A model generated the notes under the pieces. That model saw nothing but the letters and a program-made list of their open reading frames with translations, did no database searches and was not told the DNA's origin. Made by a program: the position numbers and the translations under genes. A DNA stretch of 64,000 nt from Aplectana chamaeleonis (taxonomy: Eukaryota > Nematoda > Chromadorea > Rhabditida > Cosmocercidae): positions 62,001 through 126,000 of the forward strand of contig JAPDOI010000150.1 of NCBI GenBank assembly GCA_029168955.1, read 5' to 3'. How positions within the stretch are numbered: the first letter of the stretch is position 1; each line of letters begins with the position of its first letter. Shown in pieces: positions 34,164 to 44,748 of this stretch.

Positions 34164-36961
34164 CTTTCCAGACGTCCCGATGGCGTAATCAGCAGCCCGA
34201 AGCACTTCTGACGATGTCGTGATGACGTCCTCAGGAGCCCGAAGTTCCTTCTCACGACGTCCCGATGACGTCATCAGAAGCCCGAAGCACTTTTCAAGAC
34301 GCGTCCTGATGACGTCATCAGAAGCCCGAAGCACTCAGACGTCCCGATGACGTCATCAGAAGCCCGAAGCACTTTTCACGACGTCCCGATGACGTCATCA
34401 GAAGCCCCAAGCACTTCTCACGACGTCCCAATGACGTCATCAAGCCAGATGCACTTTTCAAGACGTCCCGATGACGTCATCAGAAGCCCGAAGCACTTCT
34501 CACGACGTCCCAATGCCGTCATCAGAAGCCAGAGACACTTTTCACGACGTCCCGATGGCGTCCTCAGGAGCGCGAAGCCCTTTTCACGACGTCCCGCTGA
34601 CGTCCGCAGGAGCCCGAAGCCCTTTCACGACGTCCCGATGACGTCATCAGGAGCCCGAAGCACTTTTCAAGACGTCCCGATGACGTCATCAGAAGCCAAG
34701 CACTTCACGACGTCCCAATGACGTCATCAGAAGTCTGAAGCACTTCTGACGATGTCCCAATGACGTCCTCAGGAGCCCGAAGCCCTTTCACGACGTCCCG
34801 ATGACGTCATCAGAAGCCCGAAGCACTTTCACGACGTCCCGATGAGGCGTCATAAAGAGCCCTGAAGCCCTTCTTCACGACGTCCCGATGACGTCATCAG
34901 AAGCCCGAAGCATCTTTTCAAGACGTCCCGATGACGTCATCAGAAGCTCGGGAAGCACTTCTCACGACGTCCCAAATGACGTCAATCAGAAGCCAGATGC
35001 ACTTTTCACGACGTCCCGATGACGTCTTCAGAAGCCCGAAGCACTTTTCACGACGTCCCAATGACGTCATCAGGAAGCCCGAAGCACTTCTGGATGAGTG
35101 TCGTGATGACGTCCTCAGGAGCCCGAAGAACTTTTGACGACGTCCTGATGACGTCTTCAGGAGCCCGGAAGCACTTTTCATGACGTCCCAATGACGTCAC
35201 TTCAGAATCCCGAAGCACTTTCACGACGTCCCAATTGACGTCAATCGAAGCCCGAAGCACTTCTGGACGATGTCGTGATGACGTCCTCAGAGCCCGAAGC
35301 ACTTTTCACGACGTCCCGATGACGTCATCAGAAGCCCGAAGCTACTTTTGACGACGTCCCGGATGACGTCATCAGAAGCCCGGAAGCACTTTTCGCGATG
35401 TCCAGATGACGTCATCAGAAACCCGAAGCACTTCTGACGATGTCGTGATGACGTCCTCAGAGCCTCCGGAAGAACTTTTGACGACGGGTCCTGATGACGT
35501 CTTCAGGAGCCCGAAGCATCTTTTTCACGACGTCCCAAACGTCGACGCGCTCATCAGAGTCCCGAAGCGACTTTTCACGACGTCCCGATGACGCTTCAAT
35601 CAGAAGCCCGAAGCACTTTCTCTCGATGTCCAGACCAATGACGTCATCAGAAGCCCGGAAGCACTTCTGACGGATGGTCGTGATGACGTCCTCAGGAGCC
35701 CGAAGCACTTTTTCTACTGACGCGTCCCGATGACGTCATCATAAGCCCGAAGCACTTTTGACGACGTCCCTGATGACGTCATCAGAAGCCCGGAAGCACT
35801 TTTCGCGATGTCCAGATGACGTCAATCAGAAGAACCCGAAGCACTTCTGACAGATGTCGTGATGACGTCCTCAGGAGCCCGAAGAACTTTTTGACGACGT
35901 CCTGATGACGTCTTCAGGAGCCCGAAGCACTCTTTCACGACGTCCCAATGACGTCATCAGAGGCCCGAAGCACTTTTCGCGACGTCCCAGTGACGCTCAT
36001 CAAGAAAGCCTCGAAGCACTTTTCACAACGTCACAGATGACGTCATCATCAGGAGCCCCGGAAGCACCTTCTGACGACGTCACGATGACGTCACTAATAA
36101 GAGCCCGAAGCATCTTTCACCGACGTCAACGATGACGTCATCAGAAGCCCGAAGCACTTTTGACGACGTCCCGACGTCATCAGAAGCCCGAAGCACTTTT
36201 CACGACGTCCCAATGACGTCATCAGAAGCCCGGAAGCACTTTCAGCCGACGTCCACGATGACGTCATCAGATTTCCTGAAGCACTTCTGACGACGTCTAC
36301 GATGACGTCAATATCAGAAGCCCGGAAGCACTTTTCACGACGCCCCGCTGACGCCGTCATCAGAAGCCCGAAGCACTTTTCACGACGTCAGCGATGACGT
36401 CATCAGGAGCCCGGGAAGCACTTCTGACGATGTCGTGATGACGTCCTCAGGAGCCCGAGAAGACTTTTCGCGATGTGTCCAGATGACGTCATCAGAAGCT
36501 TCCGAAGCACTTTTCCTGACGTCCCGTAGATGCCATCAGAATCCCCCCACTCACCTACAAATCGATCAACTTACCAGCCTACGCACCCCCTACCAACCTT
36601 ACCTGTCTGCCAAGCTGCTGATTGCCTTCTCGACCATTGGCAGTGGCTATTAGCAGTGAGAACTGAAAAGCGTGACGGCGCACGGCCTATTGCAATGGCC
36701 CGGCTGGCCTACGGCCCACGGCCTACGGGCTCCACACATCTACGGCGCACACCACATGAAATTTCCTTAAGCTTTCTTGGGCTCCACAACTTTGTTATTT
36801 GTGAACCAATTCTTGTTGAAATTCGGACAGCAGGTGTGTATTCTGGACCCCTTCGCTTATATATCCAGAAGGGAATCTTCCAGAAATTTTGTTTCAAAGA
36901 TTCTATAAACTATTTTATAAAAATCAAAGTGATCACAAGGCCTAGGCAAAACCAAACCTCT

Positions 36962-37014
36962 CCAGCCGCTTCGCGGCTGGAGCGATTTCGTCCCTAGTTG
37001 TCCCGTAGGACAAC
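36962..37014. repeat. Two adjacent small perfect hairpins
   Basis: CCAGCCGC-TTC-GCGGCTGG (36962-36980) and GTTGTCC-CGTA-GGACAAC (36997-37014) are perfect stem-loops 16 bases apart. No U tract follows that would suggest a terminator. Function is unknown. Confidence 0.6.
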
Positions 37015-37101
37015 AGCCGCTTTATCCTCATTAGAGTACTTTTACAAGATGCGATTTGATAAAAAAATCGATGATGGCACTCGAATTGAGAATCAGTAAA
37101 T

Positions 37102-37284
37102 ATGAAACTCCCTGAATGTTTCTTTTGTCCCACCCCTCTGAAAAGCCCAGATTACAACGTGTGTTACCATATTGATCCAAAAAATGATAATATCGGTCGA
37201 TTAGAAAATGTGTCTCCTTATGATCAGTTGTTTCGCACTCATTTCAAAACCACGAATTTCACAACTGTGCCATGTGAATACTAG
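37102..37284 (+). CDS. Small unidentified open frame, 60 codons
   Basis: It starts at an ATG and has four cysteines (CFFC, then C21 and C58) and a YDQLF segment. No family was recognised. It may be a chance frame or the remnant of a larger coding sequence; no splice context or promoter was found. Confidence 0.2.
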   Translation: MKLPECFFCPTPLKSPDYNVCYHIDPKNDNIGRLENVSPYDQLFRTHFKTTNFTTVPCEY

Positions 37285-37294
37285 AGTGGTGGAA

Positions 37295-37500
37295 CGAATA
37301 ATTTTTTTGAATATCTTCGAATGAACGAATAAATTCGAATAATCCACTTCTTCGAATATTCGATTATTCGAATAAACGAATATTTCACTTTCTTTAAATA
37401 TTCGATTATTCGAATAATCCGAATGGCAATTCACTTCTTTGAATATTCGAATATTCGAATTATTCGAATATTAATCTGAATAAACGAATATTTGGGCAAC
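37295..37500. repeat. TTCGAATATTCG foldback cluster, copy 1
   Basis: This is a dense array of GAATATTCGAA, ATTCGAATAA and related pieces, each palindromic or near-palindromic, with TTCACTTCTTTGAATATTCG recurring. It is closely similar to 41125-41315. Confidence 0.7.
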
Positions 37501-37777
37501 ACTATTGCGTACTATCCCATCCAATCCTCTCCGGGCAAACTCCGGGCATCGACAACAGGTTGGAGAAGTTGTCATTTCATAAACTCCACCCTCTTGACAA
37601 CTCTCAAAATCGCTCGCGCATTGTAAGCCCGCTACATTAACTGCCCGTTGCCCAGCGACGTCCGCCTGTTGTCGGGCTGTTGAAACTTTAACCTGTCGCG
37701 CGTTTAGCGGCCTATTTAGCAGCGGTTCACATCCTGCAAGACTTTTATGTGGCTTAGAGAACTACTTTTTGCACCGA

Positions 37778-37915
37778 CCCACGTCGCGGTCTTAGCGCAT
37801 CGACACGCATCGCGGTCGGCGCATCGACACGCATCGCGGTCAGCACACCTACACGCATCGCTGCCGGCACACCGACACGCAGCGTGGTCGGTACACCCAC
37901 GCGTCGCGGCTTGGG
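37778..37915. repeat. 24-bp minisatellite (GCGCATCGACACGCATCGCG)
   Basis: About five units of 24 bases, increasingly diverged to the right. On the - strand the open frame encodes an eight-residue Cys-Arg-Cys-Ala-Asp-type repeat (DACRCADR). Period divisibility by three explains the open frame. Confidence 0.65.
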
Positions 37916-38039
37916 TCGCCCATCCTCCACTTGAGGCCGCTACCGGATGGCCAGGGCTTCCAGATGCTGGGCGGGGCCAACGTACCGCATACTCTGGGTA
38001 ATTGAACCAGGTTGCACTCTTTGTCACTATAAATTCAGC

Positions 38040-38531
38040 ATACACGCTCGTAAACGTGGTTGAGATACTAACCACGGAAGCTTGAATGGCATGCGGCTCA
38101 GAACACAACGCCTACGCATTCTGAAACCCAAAAACGACCTCGTGACGACTACACGACTGAGGAGTCGGCCCTTCGCACATGCATCAGCCGCCCTGCCCCT
38201 GTATTCGCGTCCTCCCCCCCAAACAGAGGTGCTGGGCCATTCCCAACAATCGTCGATGTGTATGGCCTCACTTATTGTACATTGTACCACCCACAAGCGT
38301 CGCCAGATGGTGGGAATGGCCCAGCACCCTCTTTTTGGAGGAGGACGCGAATATGCAAGGGCGAGGCAGATACGGGGGGCGGGGCCAACCTCTCTTCTCA
38401 CCCCTCCCGTGTACCGCTCATTGGTGTGGGTCGCTTTCTTTCACGCCGTGCAGAAGCGTAGGCGTTGTGTTTTCTGAAGACTTACCATTATATTTCCGTA
38501 GTTATCTCAGCCACGTTTAAGAGCGTGTATC
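38040..38531. repeat. Imperfect palindrome of ~490 bp
   Basis: ATACACGCTC-GTAAACGTGG on the left mirrors CCACGTTTAAGAGCGTGTAT on the right. Inner matched pairs include CACAACGCCTACGC, TATTCGCGTCCTCC and GTGCTGGGCCATTCCC around a centre near 38285. The mismatches are spread out, suggesting an old foldback element. It is non-coding. Confidence 0.7.
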
Positions 38532-39334
38532 TTGAGTTTTGGCCGAGAAATAGCCGCAGGAAACAGACGCAAAATGCCTTTTTCCCGAGTAATAGTCGCG
38601 AAATAGCCGCTAAATGATGCTGGCTGTGAAATAGTCGCCAAACAATGCTCTCGCCGTGAAATAGCTTTCTGCAAAATACCCGCTAATTTACCGCCAAATT
38701 TGTGGTCTGCTTCGGTCTAGTTTGGTTTTAGCTTAGTTGAGTTCAGCTTGAGTTATGCGCGGTTAATGCGATGGCGAACTCCCTCCTGCTGCTTAGCCGT
38801 GCCCTACTCCGGAATCTCAGGTGAAAATTCGAGAAAACTCAGCTACAATTCGTAGTTAGTCGTCGAGACCGACACCATGTCACTGGAAACTCGCCGTGTA
38901 ATATCTCGCTTCCCAGTTCATCAGACGTCTGGGCGACAACAGAGAGAGACGTTGAGTGGAGTTCAGGATCTGGCACGAACTTGAGACTACACATCCAGCT
39001 GGTCGTCCTAGGTGCTGGGAACCATTGAATTCTTACTGTCCAGGCATTGGTGAAGGAGATCGGAACATGGGCTTTTGCGGTCAGAATTCAGGTGAAGTTC
39101 ACCGGGAAAGTAGACAAATAGCATCACCTCTAACCAGTTTCATAAAAGAAAATACACAGCATAAAAATGAAGGCTCATTCTAGCCATCATCGTGAGAGAA
39201 ATTTCCATGTTGCTCAAGCATGTTGCTATACTTATATGAGCCAGCTCGAGATTCAAAATTTCTCTATAACTAAAGGTGAAATAGGCAATTCTAGCGTTTT
39301 GACAAAAATTCCTACGAGCGATTTAATAGGCTGT
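38532..39334. other. Unassigned 0.8 kb
   Basis: Between 38540 and 38700 variants of AAATAGTCGC / GAAATAGCCGC recur five to six times at irregular spacing, a loose short repeat. No gene was recognised in the remainder. Confidence 0.35.
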
Positions 39335-40677
39335 ACCAGGCCGTCCAATAATTCCTGTCCTGAAAATTTTCAAAATTCTTTCAATTTTCGCCAGAAAAGC
39401 GTTATAATCATCAAGGCAAGTGTAACAGGAACCGTCTAGGAAGGCTATCCAAAGTTCTACGCTAGGGGTAGCAGGCGGTGCTGTCGCCGCGTCTAGCTTA
39501 CCAGTACAAGCTAAAATGGACCAAGGTCGAATTCGTGCGTTCGTGTATACTGCGAGTGGCTGCTGGGCAACGACACAGGCACACGCGGTCGCCAAATATC
39601 TGCGGAGCGTGCTGAGGAGGATGCAGTGTCCCCAACGCACAGCCTAGCGGCTGGTTGCCAACCCGCTTCGAGAGCGGCGACACGAGCCTCGAGGACAGTG
39701 GAGCACAGCGGGGAGGCCTTCTACGCAGGATGATGCACCAAAGTCTGCGTCGCTGTTACCAGGAAAAGCCGGAAGCCACCACCCGTGAACCATGGCGACG
39801 GCGCTCGGCTGCAGCAAAGTCCAACATCCACAAATCAACTCAACTGGCTTCGGCTACCACAAAGTTCTGGCCCGTTGGATCCCCCACAGCCCGCTGATTT
39901 TTGCACGGCCAGCAAAGCAGAGCCGCGTGGCCGTCTGCCAGTCCCTCCTCCTTCGTCCGCATTGCAAGGGAGTTTCTCGAAGACTCGGTCACTGGGGATG
40001 AGAGCTGGGTCCTCTCTACGACACCCACGTCGCCCACCGTGCTCGTCTGGATCCCGACGCAGCGGAGAACGAGCCGCCGGCGACGCGCCGAAAAGCCGAC
40101 CTGCACCTGCTGAAGATCATGCCTCTGGCTGCTGGTGGGACACCAAGGGCATGCTGTACTTCGGAGCTGCTCCCGCAAAGGCAGGACGGTCATCACCGCC
40201 TCCATCTACACCAATCAGCTCAAGAAACTAGCCGCCGCAATCCGGAGAAAAAGCGTCCCTGACGGGCCTCAGTCCACCCCTGCTGCACGGACAACGCGCG
40301 CGCCCCACGTGGCGAAGGAGACCCAGCAGAAGTTGGCGACGCTCGGCTGGAAGACGGTTGCCCATCCGCCGTATTCCCGGACCTCGCCCCCTCCGGAATA
40401 CCACTTGTTCCGCCTTCCACTGAAGCGCACCATTTGGCCGGAAATAAAATTCACCAAATACGACAACCTCAAATCCGACATCGCGGATCTCTCTTCGGAG
40501 TCGCAGCCCCGTAGTTCTGGGGCGCAGTGGGATCGGGCGATCTGCCCAATCGATGGGCCACCGTTGTGGATAACTGTGGTGTGATTTATATTGTTGACGT
40601 TCAGACTTGTTTTTTCAATAAAGTTGAAAAAATTAAAATGGTGAATTTTTCGGACAAGAACTTATTGACAACCTGGG
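39335..40677 (+). mobile_element. Mariner element (bandit-like), inactive
   Basis: The ends form imperfect inverted repeats of about 30 bases (CAGGCCGTCCAATAATTCCT on the left, the complement of CAATAAGTTCTTGTCCG with CAGG on the right). The length of 1.34 kb is typical of mariner. It encloses a frame-broken transposase. The protein resembles what I recall of the hookworm bandit type, but this was not searched. Confidence 0.8.
39516..40590 (+). pseudogene. Mariner transposase, frameshifted
   Basis: It begins MDQGRIRAFV and then breaks frame repeatedly. Recognisable mariner pieces follow in order across all three frames: RFESGDTSLED, the HTH piece TALGCSK, KVLARWIPHS, VCQSLLLRPH, the catalytic region VTGDESWVL, the WWDTKGML segment, the THVAKETQQKLATLGW region, and near the C-terminus HPPYS with YHLFR. 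It ends near WATVVDNCG. At least five frame breaks make it inactive. Catalytic Asp residues are visible in TGDESW, while the third acid in the HPPYSPDL-type motif is altered (HPPYSRTSP). Confidence 0.85.
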
Positions 40678-40690
40678 TGAATACTTGCTA

Positions 40691-40991
40691 TACTGTGCTT
40701 ATCTGGGTCCAAGTCCGGTCAGCAGTACTGGTGTCTTGACACGCTTTGCGGCCGCGCGCTTCCCAGGAGTCGGAAGAGTTTCCAGAGCCGCAGCTGGGTG
40801 GATCTGTTGACTCTAAAGGTGGTTTTTTAGAAATTGGAAACTAAACAAAATTGAAGAAAATTGGTATAAAAAAGCCATATCGTGTCGGCTTTGTAGCCTG
40901 GAAACTCCGATTGAATCGAGTTGAGTAATACCTGCAAACCGTGTCGAGACCAGATTGCGGACCAGAATTTAACTCCAGATAAGCAATAGTA
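40691..40991. mobile_element. CTGTGCTTATCTGGG MITE, copy next to the mariner
   Basis: TACTGTGCTTATCTGGGTCC opens it, and a degraded complement (AGATAAGCAATAGTA) closes it. The inner GTGTCGAGAC and CGGCTTTG blocks fit the family. It begins only 14 bases after the mariner end. Confidence 0.75.
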
Positions 40992-41124
40992 CCTTTATAT
41001 TTATGAGGTACTGAAGAATTGTCGAGGGAACTAGTAGTCACTACGCTAAGATTTTTGAAATGTAAAAATCAGGGCAAAATGGAGTGCGATCTTGTCGAAG
41101 GTTCAATGTATTCAGTGCTGAAGT

Positions 41125-41315
41125 TCGAATAAAACCGAATATTTTCACTTCTTTGAATATCTTCGAATATTCGAATTAACGAATATTCCAATTTCTTTGA
41201 ATATTCGATTATCTGAATAATCCGAATAATCCACTTCTTTGAATATTCGAATATTCGAATTATTCGAATATCTCGAATATTCGAATATTATCTCGAATAA
41301 ACGAATATTCAAGCC
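41125..41315. repeat. TTCGAATATTCG foldback cluster, copy 2
   Basis: It has the same GAATATTCGAATATTCGAAT composition and order as 37295-37500, including TCCACTTCTTTGAATATTCG. It is strongly self-complementary, AT-rich and non-coding. Confidence 0.7.
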
Positions 41316-43019
41316 CGGAAAAGCATCAATTTCGACCGGTTAAAATGAGGGAGCACGGTTGTAGAGGATTTCAGAAAACCGCTGTTCACGCAGGAGCCAA
41401 GGGAGGCAAGGCGTGTGCTCTCGGCACGAATCGCTGCTGTGGATTCTATTATTTCCTTATATGAGGTTGGCGCAAGCTCGGTGCACGCATCCTGTTTCGA
41501 GTGAAATGTACTTTCCGTTTATGGTGGTGTGCGTCTGAGCGCGTATACTGCGTCTCTCTTTTCTCCACACTTTCTAGGCTCCTGCTATACACCAGCGCTT
41601 TCCCGCCGCCGCTGGCTTCCCCGCGGCATGTCTGGTATTGATCAATTTCTCGAAATCTGACCAATCGCAAACGTCCCGCGAAAACCAGCGGCACTGAATC
41701 GCCGATGTGTATGGCAACTAGGGTCTTACTGTCTTTTTCCTCGCTCCGCGCAAGCGCGCGAAGAAGCAGATAAACTTTTGCTTCGAAACAGATATGTTAT
41801 AACATGCGGTCCATAGGGAACTCACAGTACAAGCAGCGCGATCCGTGCCGACTGTATGTAGTCGTGAAGCGAGTGTTTGGTATAGAGTTTTGCGTTCTCA
41901 GTATGTGTTAGCATCCAACCAGCAACATTTGAAGCTAACCACCTCATGAATGGTGTCACAGGCCATGTCAGGGGTCCCGGAGTGATGCACGATGTGCGAA
42001 GGCAGAGACTCACGCGTTTCTTCGTTTAGGACCTTGCTTCAGTGCTTCACTGATCAAGAAGGGGAAGTGTCTAGAGCATTGAACGCGTCTCCAAGAAAAC
42101 GAGTTGGCATTGTTAGGACACATTTGTTTGGCATCCATAGTAAATCCAATGAAGTATCCCGCCACGAACAGTTCCAAGAAGTCATAAGGATTTTCCTAGT
42201 TTTGATGACGGCATAAGGCAATTTTTCAGTCGTTCGAAAAAAAAAAAATCAGATTTGGCTTAAAAACTTGTATGTAGAGTTTTGGCTGGTGCCCGAAAAC
42301 CTACCTTCGCATTTCGAACACCTAAGCATGGACATCAGTTCCGTATTCACTACCTGGAATAACCCCCGCAGAGAAATTCTGAGCGAAGTCTGGCACCTTG
42401 ACCAAACGGCCGTATACCCACCGAAATCTACCGTTAGCCTTCAAAAACCGATGAAGATCTCACATTCGTGCTAATCGCTCCAAATAACCCCCCACCACCC
42501 AACTCCACCCCGAAGAAAGAATTCAAGCCACATCTATCGTAGCACTCCGGAGAATAGCGGTATAGAGACAGTTCAGGGGGCCAATCGGCTCTCATTTTAA
42601 TACGCGCACCCAAAGCCTCCCAGTAGCTCTTCTTCAAATATTTCAAAGGTACCCTGGAAATTCTCGACGGATGCCTCACCGCTATCACATCCTTCATCAA
42701 TGCAAAATATGTGATATTTGCCGAAATTTCTCGAGTATGAAAACTGGTTTAGGGAAGTGAGCGCTACACGCAATGCCAACCTGAACTTTCTTGATTCTCT
42801 CTTTCGGTAATGGGTCGTTCGACATTCAGCGAGACCTTGTGCTTTGCCTGCAATTGCTTTAGATATGAGGGACATTTTAGCAAGGATTGTGCTGTAAAGA
42901 TTCTCGTGTAGAAACCGTCATTGGTCTGAATTCCAATTTTGAAAACAGCAGACCTTTGCTGAGGCAGCGACAAGCTCTGCAGCTCACGTACACCAAAGGC
43001 CAAAACCTGGCCAAGTCGC
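41316..43019. other. Unassigned 1.7 kb
   Basis: No gene was recognised. A block near 42249-42330 (CAGATTTGGCTTAAAAACTT, GAGTTTTGGC) echoes the 9130-9640 dispersed repeat. There are scattered short frames only. Confidence 0.35.
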
Positions 43020-43301
43020 TACTGTGCTTATCTGGGACAAAGTCCGGTCCGCAATTGCGTCTCGACACACTTTGGGGCCATACGCACCTGAGTCAGAGAG
43101 CTCCAAAGCGCCGCAGCCGCCTATCTGCTGACTATAGGAGGGTTTTGGAAACTGGAAACTACGAGAAATTGGAGAAAATTGTATAAAAAATTACATCGAG
43201 TCGGCTTTGGAGCTGGAAACTCGACTGACTCGAGTGCGTGCGGCTGCAAAGCGTGTCGAGCCGCAATCGCGGACCGGAATTTGGGCCCAAATAAGCACAG
43301 A
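43020..43301. mobile_element. CTGTGCTTATCTGGG MITE
   Basis: ACTGTGCTTATCTGGGACAA and CCCAAATAAGCACAGA enclose 282 bases with CCGGTCCGCAATTGCGTCTC and its complement as arms. GAGTCGGCTTTGGAGCTGG lies in the middle. It is a well-preserved family member. Confidence 0.8.
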
Positions 43302-43782
43302 AGATGCGATACCGAACCTTCAGTCCTTTAACAATTTGCTTCTTGCAGAACTCCTTTGTCCGTGACCGGTATTCCTTCGACATCGCAGATGCGATCCAGA
43401 TATTTCAACGCCCGCCGCACATTGAGTCTACCACTTCAACAGGGCGATCGCTAATGTAGAGAACTTTGAGCTTGCATATCGAAGAAACTTTATTCCTGGA
43501 TTATTGAAAAGATCGAATCCCACGATTACATCGGATGTACATACGTACCATCATCAACATTGTTGACGATCACGTGGTCTCTCAATGTGGACCACATGAG
43601 ACCAAATTTCTTTGACTTTGGAACTCTATCGTTGGCAACAGATATTCAAACCTGAACCATTGCACTATAATGTGGATGAAGAAACCAACAAGTCGTAGCC
43701 ACACAAACCCGACTTTTCTTCTGATGTTTCTTTCGCGCTCCAGTGGAAACTGAAACAAGATTGAGTATCAAGTCCTGCCTGC

Positions 43783-44748
43783 CTACAGATTCCCCGCCTT
43801 CCTGAGCGTTTCTCTCTTGTCAACCTTTACCTTTTCGGTTAGCTTACTTCTGCCTCTTTTTGCTAATGCCTCTTCAGATTTGCTAGGTTGAGAATTGAGA
43901 GCTGCGTTGAGAATTTCAGGAGGCGCATTTTTAGGAGTTGAATCTCGAAGCTTCTGTAAAGAGGGTTGAACAATAGCAGCTGGCTTTAAGGAAGGTGTAA
44001 AGACAACAGGCTCTTTTTTTTCGAAGCTATCGGAGGTGTCTGCTTTTGTTTGGGTGCAGTTGGCAGTAAAGATTGTCCATGCATCGCCAAAGGAGTTGGT
44101 GCTTGTTTTGCGGTCGTTTCGATACATGGCTTCGGTAAAAGTTTGATCAAGACTCAGAAGGCTGGCAAAAGAGTCTGTTTCGCTGCTGAGCTTCTCTGGC
44201 TGTTTGAATTCTTTTCGCCGTCCTGCAGATACCTCCTGAGGTTTTGGCGCAAGTTGCCGCTGGCAGCGAGATCTGGTCTTGACGTGGAACTGCTTTCGGC
44301 TTCAGTTCTTTCGCGGTTTTCGTAGATTTCATTGATGAGCATCCCCCAAAGGTGGAATTGTCGCTTTCGAGATCTCCACTGCTTTTATTTCCGCTTTCTG
44401 GTGGACACGATTTTGGCTTTAACTCTTCGCTGTTTTCGTCGAAGCTTTTCTTGCACTATCGCCGAAGATCGAATTTCCTGGCGGTCGGTGGAGATTTTCC
44501 ACGGCCGTATTTGATAGAAATCTCTTTGCTTCCAATTCTTTCGTGCTTTCGGCAGGTGCTCCTTCGATGGTTTGAGCTCTTAGCTGTTGGTGGGGTAACA
44601 TCTCTAGCTGATGCCTTTTTCCGCCTGTAATCTTTCGCAGTTTCATTGATGAGTCCACCACATTGACACGATATTTGCGCGGTGACTTCCTCTTGGGTTT
44701 GATGTCCCTCACACCTCTTGTGGAAATCGGCTGAGCTGTTCCTTCCAT
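43783..44748 (-). pseudogene. Decayed Lys/Ser-rich coding region with internal repeats
   Basis: Three consecutive - strand frames (about 44748-44419, 44342-44147, 44127-43783) are rich in Lys, Ser, Thr, Glu and Ala and read as low-complexity protein (KRKSPRKYRVNV, KAVPRQDQISL, PSKSEEALAKRGRSK). Related pieces recur, for example STKELEAK and NRERTEAES neighbourhoods each preceding a SIFGD or GGICR-like stretch. Frames change between blocks, so it is either a multi-exon gene with unrecognised introns or a pseudogene. No domain was recognised. Confidence 0.35.

Larger units (their letters stand above)
32680..36535. repeat. 42-bp satellite with TGACGTCA in most units
   Basis: The common unit is GAAGCCCGAAGCACTTTTCA followed by CGACGTCCCGATGACGTCATCA, 42 bases. 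A second unit type has TTCTGACGATGTCGTGATGA then CGTCCTCAGGA. The array spans about 3.8 kb and is broken by two copies of a spacer of about 215 bases. Because 42 is divisible by three, long frames with a 14-residue period open on both strands; these are by-products, not genes. The first 100 bases are strongly diverged units. Confidence 0.9.

Noticed and set aside
33206..36360. Long open frames on both strands with a 14-residue period in the satellite
   Set aside because: The 42-bp unit is divisible by three, so any stop-free unit opens a frame throughout. Both strands are open and no start context exists.
32680..36535. CRISPR-like array of regular repeats
   Set aside because: There are no unique spacers between repeats. 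Units are contiguous 42-bp variants, and the context is nematode.
36530..36997. 155-codon + strand frame after the satellite
   Set aside because: It starts within a satellite unit, has proline-rich random content, and passes through two small hairpins; no motif.
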